Shown here piece after piece: positions 1-6,023 of a DNA stretch of 12,394 nucleotides; the first letter of the stretch is position 1; each line of letters starts with the position of its first letter. The stretch spans positions 1-12,394 of the forward strand of contig DYJG01000027.1 of assembly GCA_020723225.1 (NCBI GenBank), read 5' to 3'. This stretch comes from Desulfobacca acetoxidans (GTDB lineage: Bacteria > Desulfobacterota > Desulfobaccia > Desulfobaccales > 0-14-0-80-60-11). A program made the translations under genes and the position numbers. The notes under the pieces were generated by a model. That model was not told where the DNA came from. It did no database searches and saw only the letters and a program-made list of their open reading frames with translations.

Positions 1-1
1 G

Positions 2-517
2 GTGATCAAGCTGCTTTTGCCCCTGATGAGCGGCATCGGCAAACTCTGCGGCGTGGACAAAGACGAGGTGCGCCGTTCCTTCATCGCCATCAACAACCAG
101 TTGGTTCTGGCCCAGCACCTCAAGACCACTCCGGACAAACTGCTGCTCCTGATGCCGCATTGCCTCCAGTTCCACGACTGCAAGTTTAGGATCACCGGCA
201 ACATCGTCCACTGCCAGCGCTGCGGCAAGTGCCCCATCAAGGGCCTGGCGGAACTCTCCGACAAGTACGGGGTGGGCATCGCCGTGGCCACCGGCGGCAC
301 CCTGGCCCGCAGGATCGTGGTGGAAAGACGCCCCAAGCTGATTATCGCCGTGGCCTGCGAACGGGACCTCTCCAGCGGCATCCAGGACAGCTATCCGCTC
401 CCCGTTTACGGCATCCTCAACCACCGCCCCCAAGGCCCCTGCTACGACACTCTGGTGAACCTGGAGAGGGTGGAGGAGGCGTTGAACACGTTTTTATTAA
501 AAGGAGAATCCACATGA
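2..517 (+). CDS. DUF116 family cysteine-rich protein (5'-partial)
   Basis: The visible 171 residues match the C-terminal part of the DUF116 family, whose function is unknown. Key features are a PHC motif with Cys54, then Cys60, and a compact C-x2-C-x2-C cluster (Cys71, Cys74, Cys77) in the sequence CQRCGKC, plausibly binding a metal or Fe-S centre. After the cysteines comes an alpha/beta segment with the phrases GVGIAVATGGT and KLIIAVACERDL. Family members usually carry an N-terminal membrane region before this part. The GTG at position 2 is therefore probably internal and the true start lies outside the window. The stop overlaps the start of the next gene as ATGA (514-517), which suggests translational coupling in an operon. 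The family assignment is solid. The biochemical role is not known. Confidence 0.85.
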   Translation: MIKLLLPLMSGIGKLCGVDKDEVRRSFIAINNQLVLAQHLKTTPDKLLLLMPHCLQFHDCKFRITGNIVHCQRCGKCPIKGLAELSDKYGVGIAVATGGTLARRIVVERRPKLIIAVACERDLSSGIQDSYPLPVYGILNHRPQGPCYDTLVNLERVEEALNTFLLKGEST

Positions 518-1218
518 CTAACGGCTATATATCCTATTCAAGGGAGCGGGCGGCGACGGTGCAGGCGGCGTTCATCCGCCGGGTGTATAACTGGATGGCG
601 TTGGGGCTGGCGGCCACGGCCTTGGTGGCCCTGTATACTGCGGGGAGTCCGTGGCTCCAGAGGATGATCTTCGGCAATTCCCTGGTCTTTTTCGGGCTGA
701 TCATCGGCGAACTCATCCTGGTCTTCTGGCTGAGCGCGGCCATCGACCGCCTGGCCTATTCCACCGCAAGCATGATGTTCTTTGTCTATTCGGCCCTAAA
801 CGGCCTGACCCTGTCGGTGATCTTCATGGTCTATACCGAGACCTCCATCGCCAGCACCTTTTTCGTCACCGCCGGCACCTTCGGGGTCACCAGCCTTTAC
901 GGCTACACCACCAAGCGGGACCTGAGCAGTTGGGGCGGTTTCCTCTTCATGGGCCTGATCGGGATCATCCTGGCCTCGGTGGTGAATATCTTTCTTAAAA
1001 GCCCCATGGTTTACTGGGTGGTGACCTACGCGGGCATTATCGTCTTCGTGGGCCTGACCGCGTATGACACCAAAAAGCTGAAGGACATGGCCCTGGCCGG
1101 TTTTGCCAGTGAAGAGGCGGAGAGCAAAAGCGCGGTCATGGGCGCGCTGGCCCTGTACCTGGACTTCATCAACCTCTTTCTGATGCTGCTGCGCATCTTC
1201 GGGCAACGGAGGGATTAA
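514..1218 (+). CDS. Bax inhibitor-1 / YccA family membrane protein
   Basis: This 234-residue protein is almost entirely hydrophobic, with about seven membrane segments (roughly 25-42, 55-73, 80-100, 105-125, 138-155, 165-180 and 210-228), as in the TMBIM/UPF0005 family. The family signature GLTAYDTKKLK lies around Asp185, and the C-terminal ALYLDFINLFL has Asp217. These two aspartates match the di-aspartyl pair proposed as the pH sensor of the calcium-leak channels in this family. The ATG at 514 was chosen because AAGGAG lies at 501-506 and the start overlaps the DUF116 stop. An upstream in-frame extension back to 229 lies in another frame of the DUF116 gene and is not credible. Bacterial members such as YccA are linked to FtsH and membrane stress. 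The role here is inferred from the family only. Confidence 0.9.
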   Translation: MTNGYISYSRERAATVQAAFIRRVYNWMALGLAATALVALYTAGSPWLQRMIFGNSLVFFGLIIGELILVFWLSAAIDRLAYSTASMMFFVYSALNGLTLSVIFMVYTETSIASTFFVTAGTFGVTSLYGYTTKRDLSSWGGFLFMGLIGIILASVVNIFLKSPMVYWVVTYAGIIVFVGLTAYDTKKLKDMALAGFASEEAESKSAVMGALALYLDFINLFLMLLRIFGQRRD

Positions 1219-1221
1219 AAA

Positions 1222-1240
1222 AGTTACGAGTTACGAGTTA
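1222..1240. repeat. Heptamer tandem repeat (AGTTACG)
   Basis: Two and a half copies of the 7-nt unit AGTTACG start 4 nt after the preceding stop codon. Other intergenic regions of the window carry heptamer runs of different sequence but the same period (5150-5170 and 11645-11665). Confidence 0.7.
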
Positions 1241-1271
1241 AGACCTCTGTGAAAGTTCCTCTGCCGTCAGA

Positions 1272-1331
1272 CTGAGTGGAGCGAAGCTCCGGTGCGAATC
1301 TCGTAAAAACGAAGTCCTTTGCTCCGCTCAG
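1272..1331. repeat. Imperfect inverted repeat in intergenic DNA
   Basis: The arm CTGAGTGGAGCGAAG (1272-1286) matches the reverse complement of CTTTGCTCCGCTCAG (1317-1331) at 13 of 15 positions, with a 30-nt spacer. It could form a long hairpin or be a small non-autonomous repeat element. It has no T-run, so it is not a standard intrinsic terminator. A low-complexity stretch with repeated AAAGTTC lies just downstream (about 1353-1380). Confidence 0.5.
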
Positions 1332-1372
1332 GAAGACGCCTCCACCTCCTTCTAAAGTTCAAAAGTTCAAAG

Positions 1373-1507
1373 TCAAAGTTTGCCGGTCTGCTCCAGGCGC
1401 AGGCCGGAGCTGTCTCTGTAAACCTTGGAGTTGTTCACTTTGCGGGGATTGAGCCAATAGCCCAGGAAGGCCACCAATGACAGTATACAAAAATTAGTGA
1501 AAGGCAT
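1373..1507 (-). CDS. Possible small single-span membrane protein (44 aa)
   Basis: A 44-codon ORF begins with ATG at 1507 on the minus strand and ends with TGA at 1373-1375. It encodes a hydrophobic helix (about residues 7-19, including ILSLVAFLGYWL) followed by a basic, polar tail containing PRKV and ending LEQTGKL. From about residue 9 onward the codons favour G or C in the third position, like real genes of this window, whereas the first eight codons are AT-rich. No good Shine-Dalgarno sequence precedes the ATG. It may be a genuine small membrane protein or the preserved 3' end of a decayed gene. I do not recognise a family. Confidence 0.3.
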   Translation of the reverse strand: MPFTNFCILSLVAFLGYWLNPRKVNNSKVYRDSSGLRLEQTGKL

Positions 1508-1647
1508 TTAGAATCTGCCAAAAATACCGATAAGATATTCGATATGCCAGGTGGAACCCCGATTGTCGGTTTTAAGACGGCATTGGGAAAGTTGTCCGGT
1601 ATCAGGGTCACACCGGCGACCAAACTGCTTCCAGGGAGGAAGGAAAG

Positions 1648-2460
1648 GTGAGAAAAAGTTGGCGAAAGATTTTGGCACTGGCCGGCATCTTGTTTCTAAT
1701 GGCGCCCTTACGGATCTGGGCCGCGGACATCCTGCTCTATTTCCCGCCGGAATGGAAAGGTAAAGGGCCCCAGGCCAAGGCCATCGCCGAGGCCCTGGGC
1801 AAGGGCAGCGGTCAGGCCATCGAGCCCCGCATCGTCAATTCCTATCCCCAAATCGTCCAGGATTTTGCCCGAAACCAGCCCATGCTGGTGTACGTGGGCA
1901 GTTTTGCCCAGGCCCTCCTTTATGAGCGGGGTTTATCCGCGCCCATCGTCCAGGGGGTGGATGGCAAGGAGTTTTACACCAGTATTTTAGTGGCGCCGGC
2001 CGCGGCGGGTGAGGACCCGTCGGCCATTGTCGCGGCCGCGGGGGATAAAGTGGCTTACACCAAAGGGGCCAGCAGCGGCGAGTCCGGGGCCAAGGCGGCC
2101 ACCGCGGGCAAGGCAGCCATTGCCACCACCAGCCACCAGTTGGCGGTCAATGCCGTGGAAACCGGGACGGCCAAGTGCGCTTTTGTGAAAAATTTTTGGT
2201 GGGACGCCAATAAGGGAAAATTCGTCACCCTGAAATCTTTCGAGTATCCCGGGGTCAGCGAATATAAGCATGCGGATAACGTCATAAGCGCCAATAAAGC
2301 CGTGACCCCGGAGCAGGTGGCCAAGATCAAGGCCGCGGCGATGAACCTGGCAGAGGTCTTTGGGGTGCAATCTTTCCGGGAATTCGATGCGGCTTCCCTG
2401 AAACCCACCCTGGAATTGATGCAAAAAGCAAAGATCGATCCCAAGACCTATAGTTGGTGA
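1648..2460 (+). CDS. Exported PhnD-like (type 2) periplasmic binding protein
   Basis: The product has 270 residues and starts with a signal peptide: basic MRKSWRK, a hydrophobic core, and a likely cut after IWA near residue 25. The rest resembles the phosphate/phosphite/phosphonate (PhnD-like) solute-binding fold. Residues DILLYFPPEW form the first strand, MLVYVGSFAQALLYERG corresponds to the usual segment lining the ligand cleft, and the Ser/Gly-rich AYTKGASSGESG resembles the phosphate-binding loop region. The GTG start is supported by GGAGGA at 1635-1640, seven nt upstream. No ABC permease or ATPase gene lies nearby, so it could serve a distant transporter or act as a sensor or scavenging protein. 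The ligand cannot be read from sequence. Codon use matches the GC-rich neighbours. Confidence 0.65.
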   Translation: MRKSWRKILALAGILFLMAPLRIWAADILLYFPPEWKGKGPQAKAIAEALGKGSGQAIEPRIVNSYPQIVQDFARNQPMLVYVGSFAQALLYERGLSAPIVQGVDGKEFYTSILVAPAAAGEDPSAIVAAAGDKVAYTKGASSGESGAKAATAGKAAIATTSHQLAVNAVETGTAKCAFVKNFWWDANKGKFVTLKSFEYPGVSEYKHADNVISANKAVTPEQVAKIKAAAMNLAEVFGVQSFREFDAASLKPTLELMQKAKIDPKTYSW

Positions 2461-2634
2461 AAGATTAACAACTCCTATCCCAAATAATGCTGGAAAATTA
2501 TTATCCCGGGGTCCCACAAGAGGTTTTTTAAAAAAAGTTTGGTGAAAACCGGCAATAATAAGGTATTTCCGGGGCGGCATGCCCGCGGCAAAGAAGCCCC
2601 CATATTTTATAACTATCTTAAATCATTATTTAAC

Positions 2635-2664
2635 TTGACAGATGCTTCGCGCTGTGCTTAGTAT
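2635..2664 (+). promoter_or_regulatory. Sigma-70-type promoter ahead of the riboswitch
   Basis: A perfect -35 box TTGACA (2635-2640) is followed after 18 nt by TAGTAT (2659-2664), within the AT-rich TAGTATATAATA. Transcription would start near 2671, immediately before the aptamer. The exact -10 is uncertain, because TATAAT at 2664-2669 looks better but sits too far from the -35. Confidence 0.6.
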
Positions 2665-2671
2665 ATAATAT

Positions 2672-2752
2672 ACCAGACAAAGCTAAACCCATCGTAAGGT
2701 GGGGGCGGAAAACTACGGATCTCTGTCTTAAAGAGATGGCCGGGTCACCTGG
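2672..2752 (+). ncRNA. GEMM / cyclic di-GMP-I-type riboswitch aptamer
   Basis: The segment follows the GEMM consensus in order. It has the GCTAAACC box (consensus GCAAACC), a perfect stem CCCATC/GGTGGG (2688-2693 with 2698-2703) closed by the GNRA tetraloop GTAA, and then GGCGGAAAACT (consensus GACGCAAAGCC). Next come ACGGATCT, a second stem ATCTCT/AGAGAT (2719-2724 with 2732-2737) and the closing GATGGCCGGGTCACC. The tetraloop stem and second stem correspond to the two parallel helices of the c-di-GMP-I fold. CCAG (2673-2676) can pair with CTGG (2749-2752) as an outer helix. The family binds c-di-GMP, and some related delta-proteobacterial versions prefer 3',3'-cGAMP. The ligand here is not settled. 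It lies directly upstream of the gene at 2906. Confidence 0.85.
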
Positions 2753-2772
2753 ATAAGGGATCCGGTTTTTTT
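2738..2772 (+). terminator. Riboswitch expression-platform terminator
   Basis: GGCCGGGTC (2738-2746) can pair with GATCCGGTT (2759-2767), including three G-U pairs, and the hairpin runs into seven T residues (2766-2772). A shorter alternative pairs CTGGAT (2749-2754) with ATCCGG (2760-2765). In both forms the 5' arm takes bases that the aptamer needs for its closing helix, so aptamer and terminator exclude each other. This layout predicts that ligand binding prevents termination (an ON switch). That is inferred from pairing only. Confidence 0.7.
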
Positions 2773-2793
2773 ATTCCCTGGGGCTTGTCTTGG

Positions 2794-2828
2794 CTCGCGG
2801 CAACCGGGGAAGGTTGCGGGTGCGCGAG
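2794..2828 (+). other. Hairpin in the 5' leader
   Basis: Outer arms CTCGCG (2794-2799) and CGCGAG (2823-2828) and inner arms GCAACC (2800-2805) and GGTTGC (2812-2817) can form a long stem with a small internal asymmetry. No T-run follows, so it is not a terminator. It sits between the riboswitch terminator and the start codon of the gene at 2906 and may stabilise the leader RNA. Confidence 0.4.
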
Positions 2829-2905
2829 AGAACCGACGTCTAATTCAGCTTGAGGAAACGGGGCCGCCACCGGAAGCCGGAAGGCCAACCAGGAAAGGAT
2901 TCCTG

Positions 2906-3469
2906 ATGGGTTTTGAGCTGACTATCCAGAGCCCGAGCCAGGTCGGCTGGCAGGGAACGCCCGGACGGAGCAGGGCCAACCCCGAGTCGGGCGAAGGGCG
3001 CCGCCGGGCCTTTAATCCCGCGGGGGCCAAGACCCCTAAAGATGCGCTGGCTCATATCGAGCTGCTCTATAAAACCGGGCGCATTGACGAACTCGCATCG
3101 CTGCTGCGCCAGAGCCAGGTCTTTCGCATGGCCTGGCAGACGCTCCAGCAATCTTCTTCCCTCGATTCGGGGGCCGGGGAACTTGCCTCTTTAACCCCGG
3201 CGGGAGCAGCAATACCGGAGCTCTCCGGTCTTCCCGTGCCGCACCCCGGTTACGGCCCCGACGGCCAACTCCAAGGCCAAGACTCAGCCGTGTTGCCAGT
3301 AACGGCCACCCCGGAGTCATCCCCGGAAATTTACCAGGTTCAGAATTATCCCGTCCCCGCTTCCAAACCTACCCGAAGCTTGACTGCCGGCCGCCGGGTT
3401 TATGAAACCCTGGCCACCTTTTTCGCCAGGGAAAGAGCCGGCTTTCCCTGGTTCAACCTCAGGGTCTGA
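2906..3469 (+). CDS. Unrecognised protein under riboswitch control (187 aa)
   Basis: I do not recognise this family. The 187-residue product has no signal peptide or membrane segment. Its N-terminus (1-45) is polar and rich in Gly, Pro and Arg. A predicted helical stretch follows at about 46-85, containing ALAHIELLYKTGRIDELASLL and then FRMAWQTLQQ. A Pro/Ser/Gly-rich linker spans about 90-155, and a short C-terminal block RVYETLATFF ends in GFPWFNLRV. The ATG at 2906 is preceded by AGGAAAGG (2891-2898). The only gene downstream is convergent, so this is a single-gene unit with a dedicated promoter and GEMM-type riboswitch. It is therefore likely to act in cyclic-dinucleotide-controlled behaviour such as surface life, motility, pili or extracellular electron transfer. 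That role is inferred from regulation alone. Confidence 0.7.
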   Translation: MGFELTIQSPSQVGWQGTPGRSRANPESGEGRRRAFNPAGAKTPKDALAHIELLYKTGRIDELASLLRQSQVFRMAWQTLQQSSSLDSGAGELASLTPAGAAIPELSGLPVPHPGYGPDGQLQGQDSAVLPVTATPESSPEIYQVQNYPVPASKPTRSLTAGRRVYETLATFFARERAGFPWFNLRV

Positions 3470-3489
3470 ACCGGGTACGGGGCGGTATC

Positions 3490-4191
3490 TCAGGCCGAGG
3501 ACTTAAATTTCTTCTGCATGGCCTTAATCATTCTTTGGGCTACAGCCATGCGCTCTTCACCTTCCCGGAGGCGGTCCCCCAGGAGCTTGCCCGCGGCCGC
3601 GGCGGCCGCCATGGTCTCCGGCTGTTTGGCGACGTCCGGGATGGTCTCCGGCGTGATTTTCACCCCCTCGCCATGCAAAAAATGGGGAATGCCCACCTTG
3701 CAGTTCTCCCCAAAACCGCAGGAATAGCAAGAAGCTGCGCCTTGAGCCGTAACCTTGGCCACGGTCTCGATGAAACTGTAGGAAAAGAATTTCTCGATAT
3801 CATCCGCCGGCGGCTGCCCCCCGGTGCCCCCCACACCGACGGCCACGGCCAGCTTCCCCCAGAGAAGGCCGCACTCCCGGTGGCGGAACTGGAACCAGCG
3901 CTCGAAAAAGGCGTGGGTCAGGGCGTTCAGGCCGGTGAAGTAATTGGGGGCGCCGATGACGTAAGCGTCCGCGGCCACGATCTTCTCCCGCAAGGGGGTC
4001 AGGTCGTCTTCCACCTTGCAGACGTTGTCTTTCACGCATCCGAGACAGGCGATGCAGCCGAAAATTTTCTTGCCATGCAAGGACACGTAATCGTAGGGAC
4101 AACCCGAGGCCTCGAGCACTGCCTTCACCAGCTTCGCCACCCCGGAGATCTCGTCTTTTCTAGGACTCCCGGAAATGCCCAGAATTCTCAT
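3490..4191 (-). CDS. Iron-sulfur flavoprotein / flavodoxin-fold NAD(P)H-dependent FMN reductase
   Basis: This 233-residue protein starts with the flavodoxin-like FMN-phosphate loop GISGSPRK (residues 5-12). It then has the compact C-x2-C-x2-C-x5-C motif (Cys46, 49, 52, 58) typical of archaeal and anaerobic bacterial iron-sulfur flavoproteins, which bind a 4Fe-4S cluster next to FMN. IGAPNYFTGLN (79-89) is the second flavin-contact loop, and GVGGTGGQ follows at 119-126. A second cysteine group, Cys155, Cys158 and Cys164, is not part of the core motif. Such proteins transfer electrons from ferredoxin or reduced cofactors and may detoxify O2 or H2O2. The physiological partner is unknown. The ATG at 4191 has a strong GGGAGGGA upstream (4198-4205 on the minus strand). 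It has its own promoter and is convergent with the gene at 2906-3469. Confidence 0.85.
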   Translation of the reverse strand: MRILGISGSPRKDEISGVAKLVKAVLEASGCPYDYVSLHGKKIFGCIACLGCVKDNVCKVEDDLTPLREKIVAADAYVIGAPNYFTGLNALTHAFFERWFQFRHRECGLLWGKLAVAVGVGGTGGQPPADDIEKFFSYSFIETVAKVTAQGAASCYSCGFGENCKVGIPHFLHGEGVKITPETIPDVAKQPETMAAAAAAGKLLGDRLREGEERMAVAQRMIKAMQKKFKSSA

Positions 4192-4248
4192 ACCCCGTCC
4201 CTCCCCAAAATTATTGCGGCAAGGTCGCCTGCACGATTAGTTGGGGAA

Positions 4249-4276
4249 AACATAGGATTCAAGTTTTCCTTGTCAA
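4249..4276 (-). promoter_or_regulatory. Sigma-70-type promoter of the flavoprotein gene
   Basis: On the minus strand, TTGACA (4276-4271) is followed after 16 nt by TATGTT (4254-4249). This puts the transcription start near 4242, about 50 nt before the flavoprotein start codon. Its position between gpmA and the flavoprotein gene suggests independent expression of the latter. Confidence 0.6.
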
Positions 4277-4325
4277 CCTTCTTTCCCCACTCGGGAATAG
4301 GATTAGGGCGCGGGGTTGTATTCCT

Positions 4326-5072
4326 TTACTTCTTCTTGAGCTGGTCGGCCACCGATTGAATGGCCGCCTGCACCTTCTCCGGGTCTCCCAGGTAATAGTG
4401 CTTGATGGGCTTGAGGTCGCCGTCCAGCTCATAGACTAAAGGAATGCCGGTGGGGATGTTCAGGGACACAATGGCTTCATCCGGGACTTGGTCCAGGTAT
4501 TTCACCAATGCCCGGAGGCTGTTGCCGTGTGCGGCGATGATGACTTTGCGCCCGGATTTGACCGCAGGCGCCAGGGTGTCGTGCCAGTGCGGCAGAAAGC
4601 GGGCCACCACGTCTTTCAGGCATTCCGTCAGGGGAAGCTCCGCCTTGGGCACTGTCGCGTAGCGGGGGTCGCTGCCGGGATAGTAAGGGCTGTCCGGCGT
4701 CAGGGGCGGCGGCGGCACGTCGTAGCTGCGCCGCCAGATCTTCACCTGCTCCATCCCGTGCTTCTCCACGGTCTCCGTCTTGTTCAGCCCCTGGAGTCCG
4801 CCGTAGTGGCGCTCGTTCAGGCGCCAGCTATGGTGTATGGGAATCCACATCAGGTCCATCTCTTCGAGCGCCAGCCACAGGGTCTTGATGGCCCTTTTGA
4901 GCACGCTGGTATAGGCCACGTCAAAGACGAAGCCCTCCTTTGCCAGCACCCGCCCGGCCTCCTTGGCCTCCTCGGTCCCCTTTTCGGAAAGCCCCACGTC
5001 AATCCAGCCGGTGAAGCGGTTTTCCCTGTTCCAGACGCTCTCCCCATGCCGGAGCAATACGAGCTTATACAT
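4326..5072 (-). CDS. gpmA: 2,3-bisphosphoglycerate-dependent phosphoglycerate mutase
   Basis: This 248-residue protein interconverts 3-phosphoglycerate and 2-phosphoglycerate in glycolysis and gluconeogenesis, using a phosphohistidine intermediate. All family hallmarks are present: the N-terminal RHGES motif with phosphoacceptor His9, the FTGWIDVGLSEKG stretch at 20-32, the acid Glu87 in LNERHYGGLQG, and the second histidine His182 in AAHGNSLRALVKYL. The length equals the typical GpmA length and the chain is intact. The start ATG at 5072 has GGAG about 10 nt upstream in AAGGAGACC. It is cytosolic. The flavoprotein gene follows on the same strand but has its own promoter. No clear terminator was seen after the stop. 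Confidence 0.95.
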   Translation of the reverse strand: MYKLVLLRHGESVWNRENRFTGWIDVGLSEKGTEEAKEAGRVLAKEGFVFDVAYTSVLKRAIKTLWLALEEMDLMWIPIHHSWRLNERHYGGLQGLNKTETVEKHGMEQVKIWRRSYDVPPPPLTPDSPYYPGSDPRYATVPKAELPLTECLKDVVARFLPHWHDTLAPAVKSGRKVIIAAHGNSLRALVKYLDQVPDEAIVSLNIPTGIPLVYELDGDLKPIKHYYLGDPEKVQAAIQSVADQLKKK

Positions 5073-5149
5073 CGGTTCCGGTCTCCTTACCCCTGAATTA
5101 TCTTGTTTTTAAACCGGAAAGGGGTAAGCCTGCAACCTCTTAATACGAC

Positions 5150-5170
5150 GGTTTTCGGTTTTCGGTTTTC
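5150..5170. repeat. Heptamer tandem repeat (GGTTTTC x3)
   Basis: Three perfect copies of GGTTTTC are followed by a partial copy (AGTT). They lie 55 nt before a CGCAGAG-type palindrome, the same association seen near 11534-11665. Confidence 0.8.
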
Positions 5171-5224
5171 AGTTAAAAGAATATAATCTATATACAGCGA
5201 CATAAGTAATTGAACATCTTTAAT

Positions 5225-5287
5225 CTCTGCGGCCTCCGCGTCTCTACGGCGATTCATTCCTACCGCAGAGGCGCAAAGAACGCAGAG
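5225..5287. repeat. CGCAGAG-type palindromic intergenic repeat, degenerate copy
   Basis: The left arm (5225-5249) and right arm (5263-5287) are reverse complements at 19 of 25 positions, separated by 13 nt. The right arm carries CCGCAGAG and CGCAGAG units related to the better copy at 11534-11611. Its right end runs straight into GAGGAGG (5285-5291), the ribosome binding site of the gene starting at 5298. Confidence 0.75.
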
Positions 5288-5297
5288 GAGGTCGGGG

Positions 5298-5999
5298 ATG
5301 ATAGGAATTCATTGGAGCGAAATGGCTTTCGCAGGCGCTACTTTTTTAGTGTTGACCGCTTATCATGTTTACTGGGTCCATCAGTTGCACCGGTCGCCCT
5401 TCCAAACCTACCAGGGCCTCTCCAAGCATCTCCGGCATATGTGGGTGGAGTCGGTGATGAAGGATAAGCGGGACATCCTGTCGGTGCAGACCCTGCGCAA
5501 CTCTATGATGGCTTGCAGTTTCCTGGCCTCCACGGCCATGCTCATCGGCTTGGGGCTACTCAGTTTCATTTTCAAACCGGAGCACATCACTGAAATCCCC
5601 TTTGACCTGACCCAGATTTTTTCCCACGCCCGCTCTCTTTTTCTGGTCAAAATCTTGCTGCTGATCATCCATTTCTTCTTTGCCTTCTTCAGTTTTACCC
5701 TGGCCATCCGCTACTTCAACCAGATGAATTTCATGATCAACGTGCCCGTCGATTGCGACCCCATGCTGACTCCGGAGTTCGTGTCCAAGACCCTGGATTT
5801 GGGGATGACCCATTACACCCTGGGGATGCGGGCCTACTACCTGGCGGTGGTGGTCACTTTGTGGCTGTTCGGTCCCCAATGGATGTTTGTGGGCAGCCTG
5901 GTTCTGGTGGCCATCCTCTACCGGTTGGATCATTGCTGTCACCTTGATTATTCCGCGGCTGTCTGCAAAATCAAAAACCACGGCGTAGGCCAGGAATGA
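5298..5999 (+). CDS. DUF599 family membrane protein
   Basis: The 233-residue product has about four membrane segments: near 8-26, 72-92 (SFLASTAMLIGLGLLSFIF), 115-137 and 182-208. It carries the typical DUF599 pattern of an early YHVYWVHQLHR, then a conserved LSVQTLRNSMMACSFLASTA block around 60-80. DUF599 proteins are uncharacterised inner-membrane proteins, so no activity can be given. The ATG at 5298 has GAGGAGG at 5285-5291, contributed by the end of the upstream palindromic repeat. The next gene begins 24 nt after the stop, and the two probably form an operon. The sequence is intact and codon use is typical for the window. Confidence 0.8.
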   Translation: MIGIHWSEMAFAGATFLVLTAYHVYWVHQLHRSPFQTYQGLSKHLRHMWVESVMKDKRDILSVQTLRNSMMACSFLASTAMLIGLGLLSFIFKPEHITEIPFDLTQIFSHARSLFLVKILLLIIHFFFAFFSFTLAIRYFNQMNFMINVPVDCDPMLTPEFVSKTLDLGMTHYTLGMRAYYLAVVVTLWLFGPQWMFVGSLVLVAILYRLDHCCHLDYSAAVCKIKNHGVGQE

Positions 6000-6023
6000 T
6001 TGTTTATCCTCCGGAGGTTGGCT

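Noticed and set aside
1435..1623. Minus-strand 62-codon ORF over the binding-protein leader
   Set aside because: It starts with TTG, lacks gene-like composition, and overlaps a better small ORF in another frame.
1544..1651. A 35-codon plus-strand ORF whose TGA overlaps the GTG start of the binding-protein gene
   Set aside because: No Shine-Dalgarno before its ATG, no recognisable features, and codon use is mixed. The overlap with the GTG is probably chance.
2522..2538. TTTTTTAAAAAAA stretch after the binding-protein gene as an intrinsic terminator
   Set aside because: The T-run is not preceded by a stable GC-rich hairpin, and the A/T self-complementarity alone is weak.
6000..6023. Earlier TTG start for the nucleotidyltransferase-like gene
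   Set aside because: The ATG at 6024 has GGAGG at proper spacing, and the upstream codons look like leader sequence.
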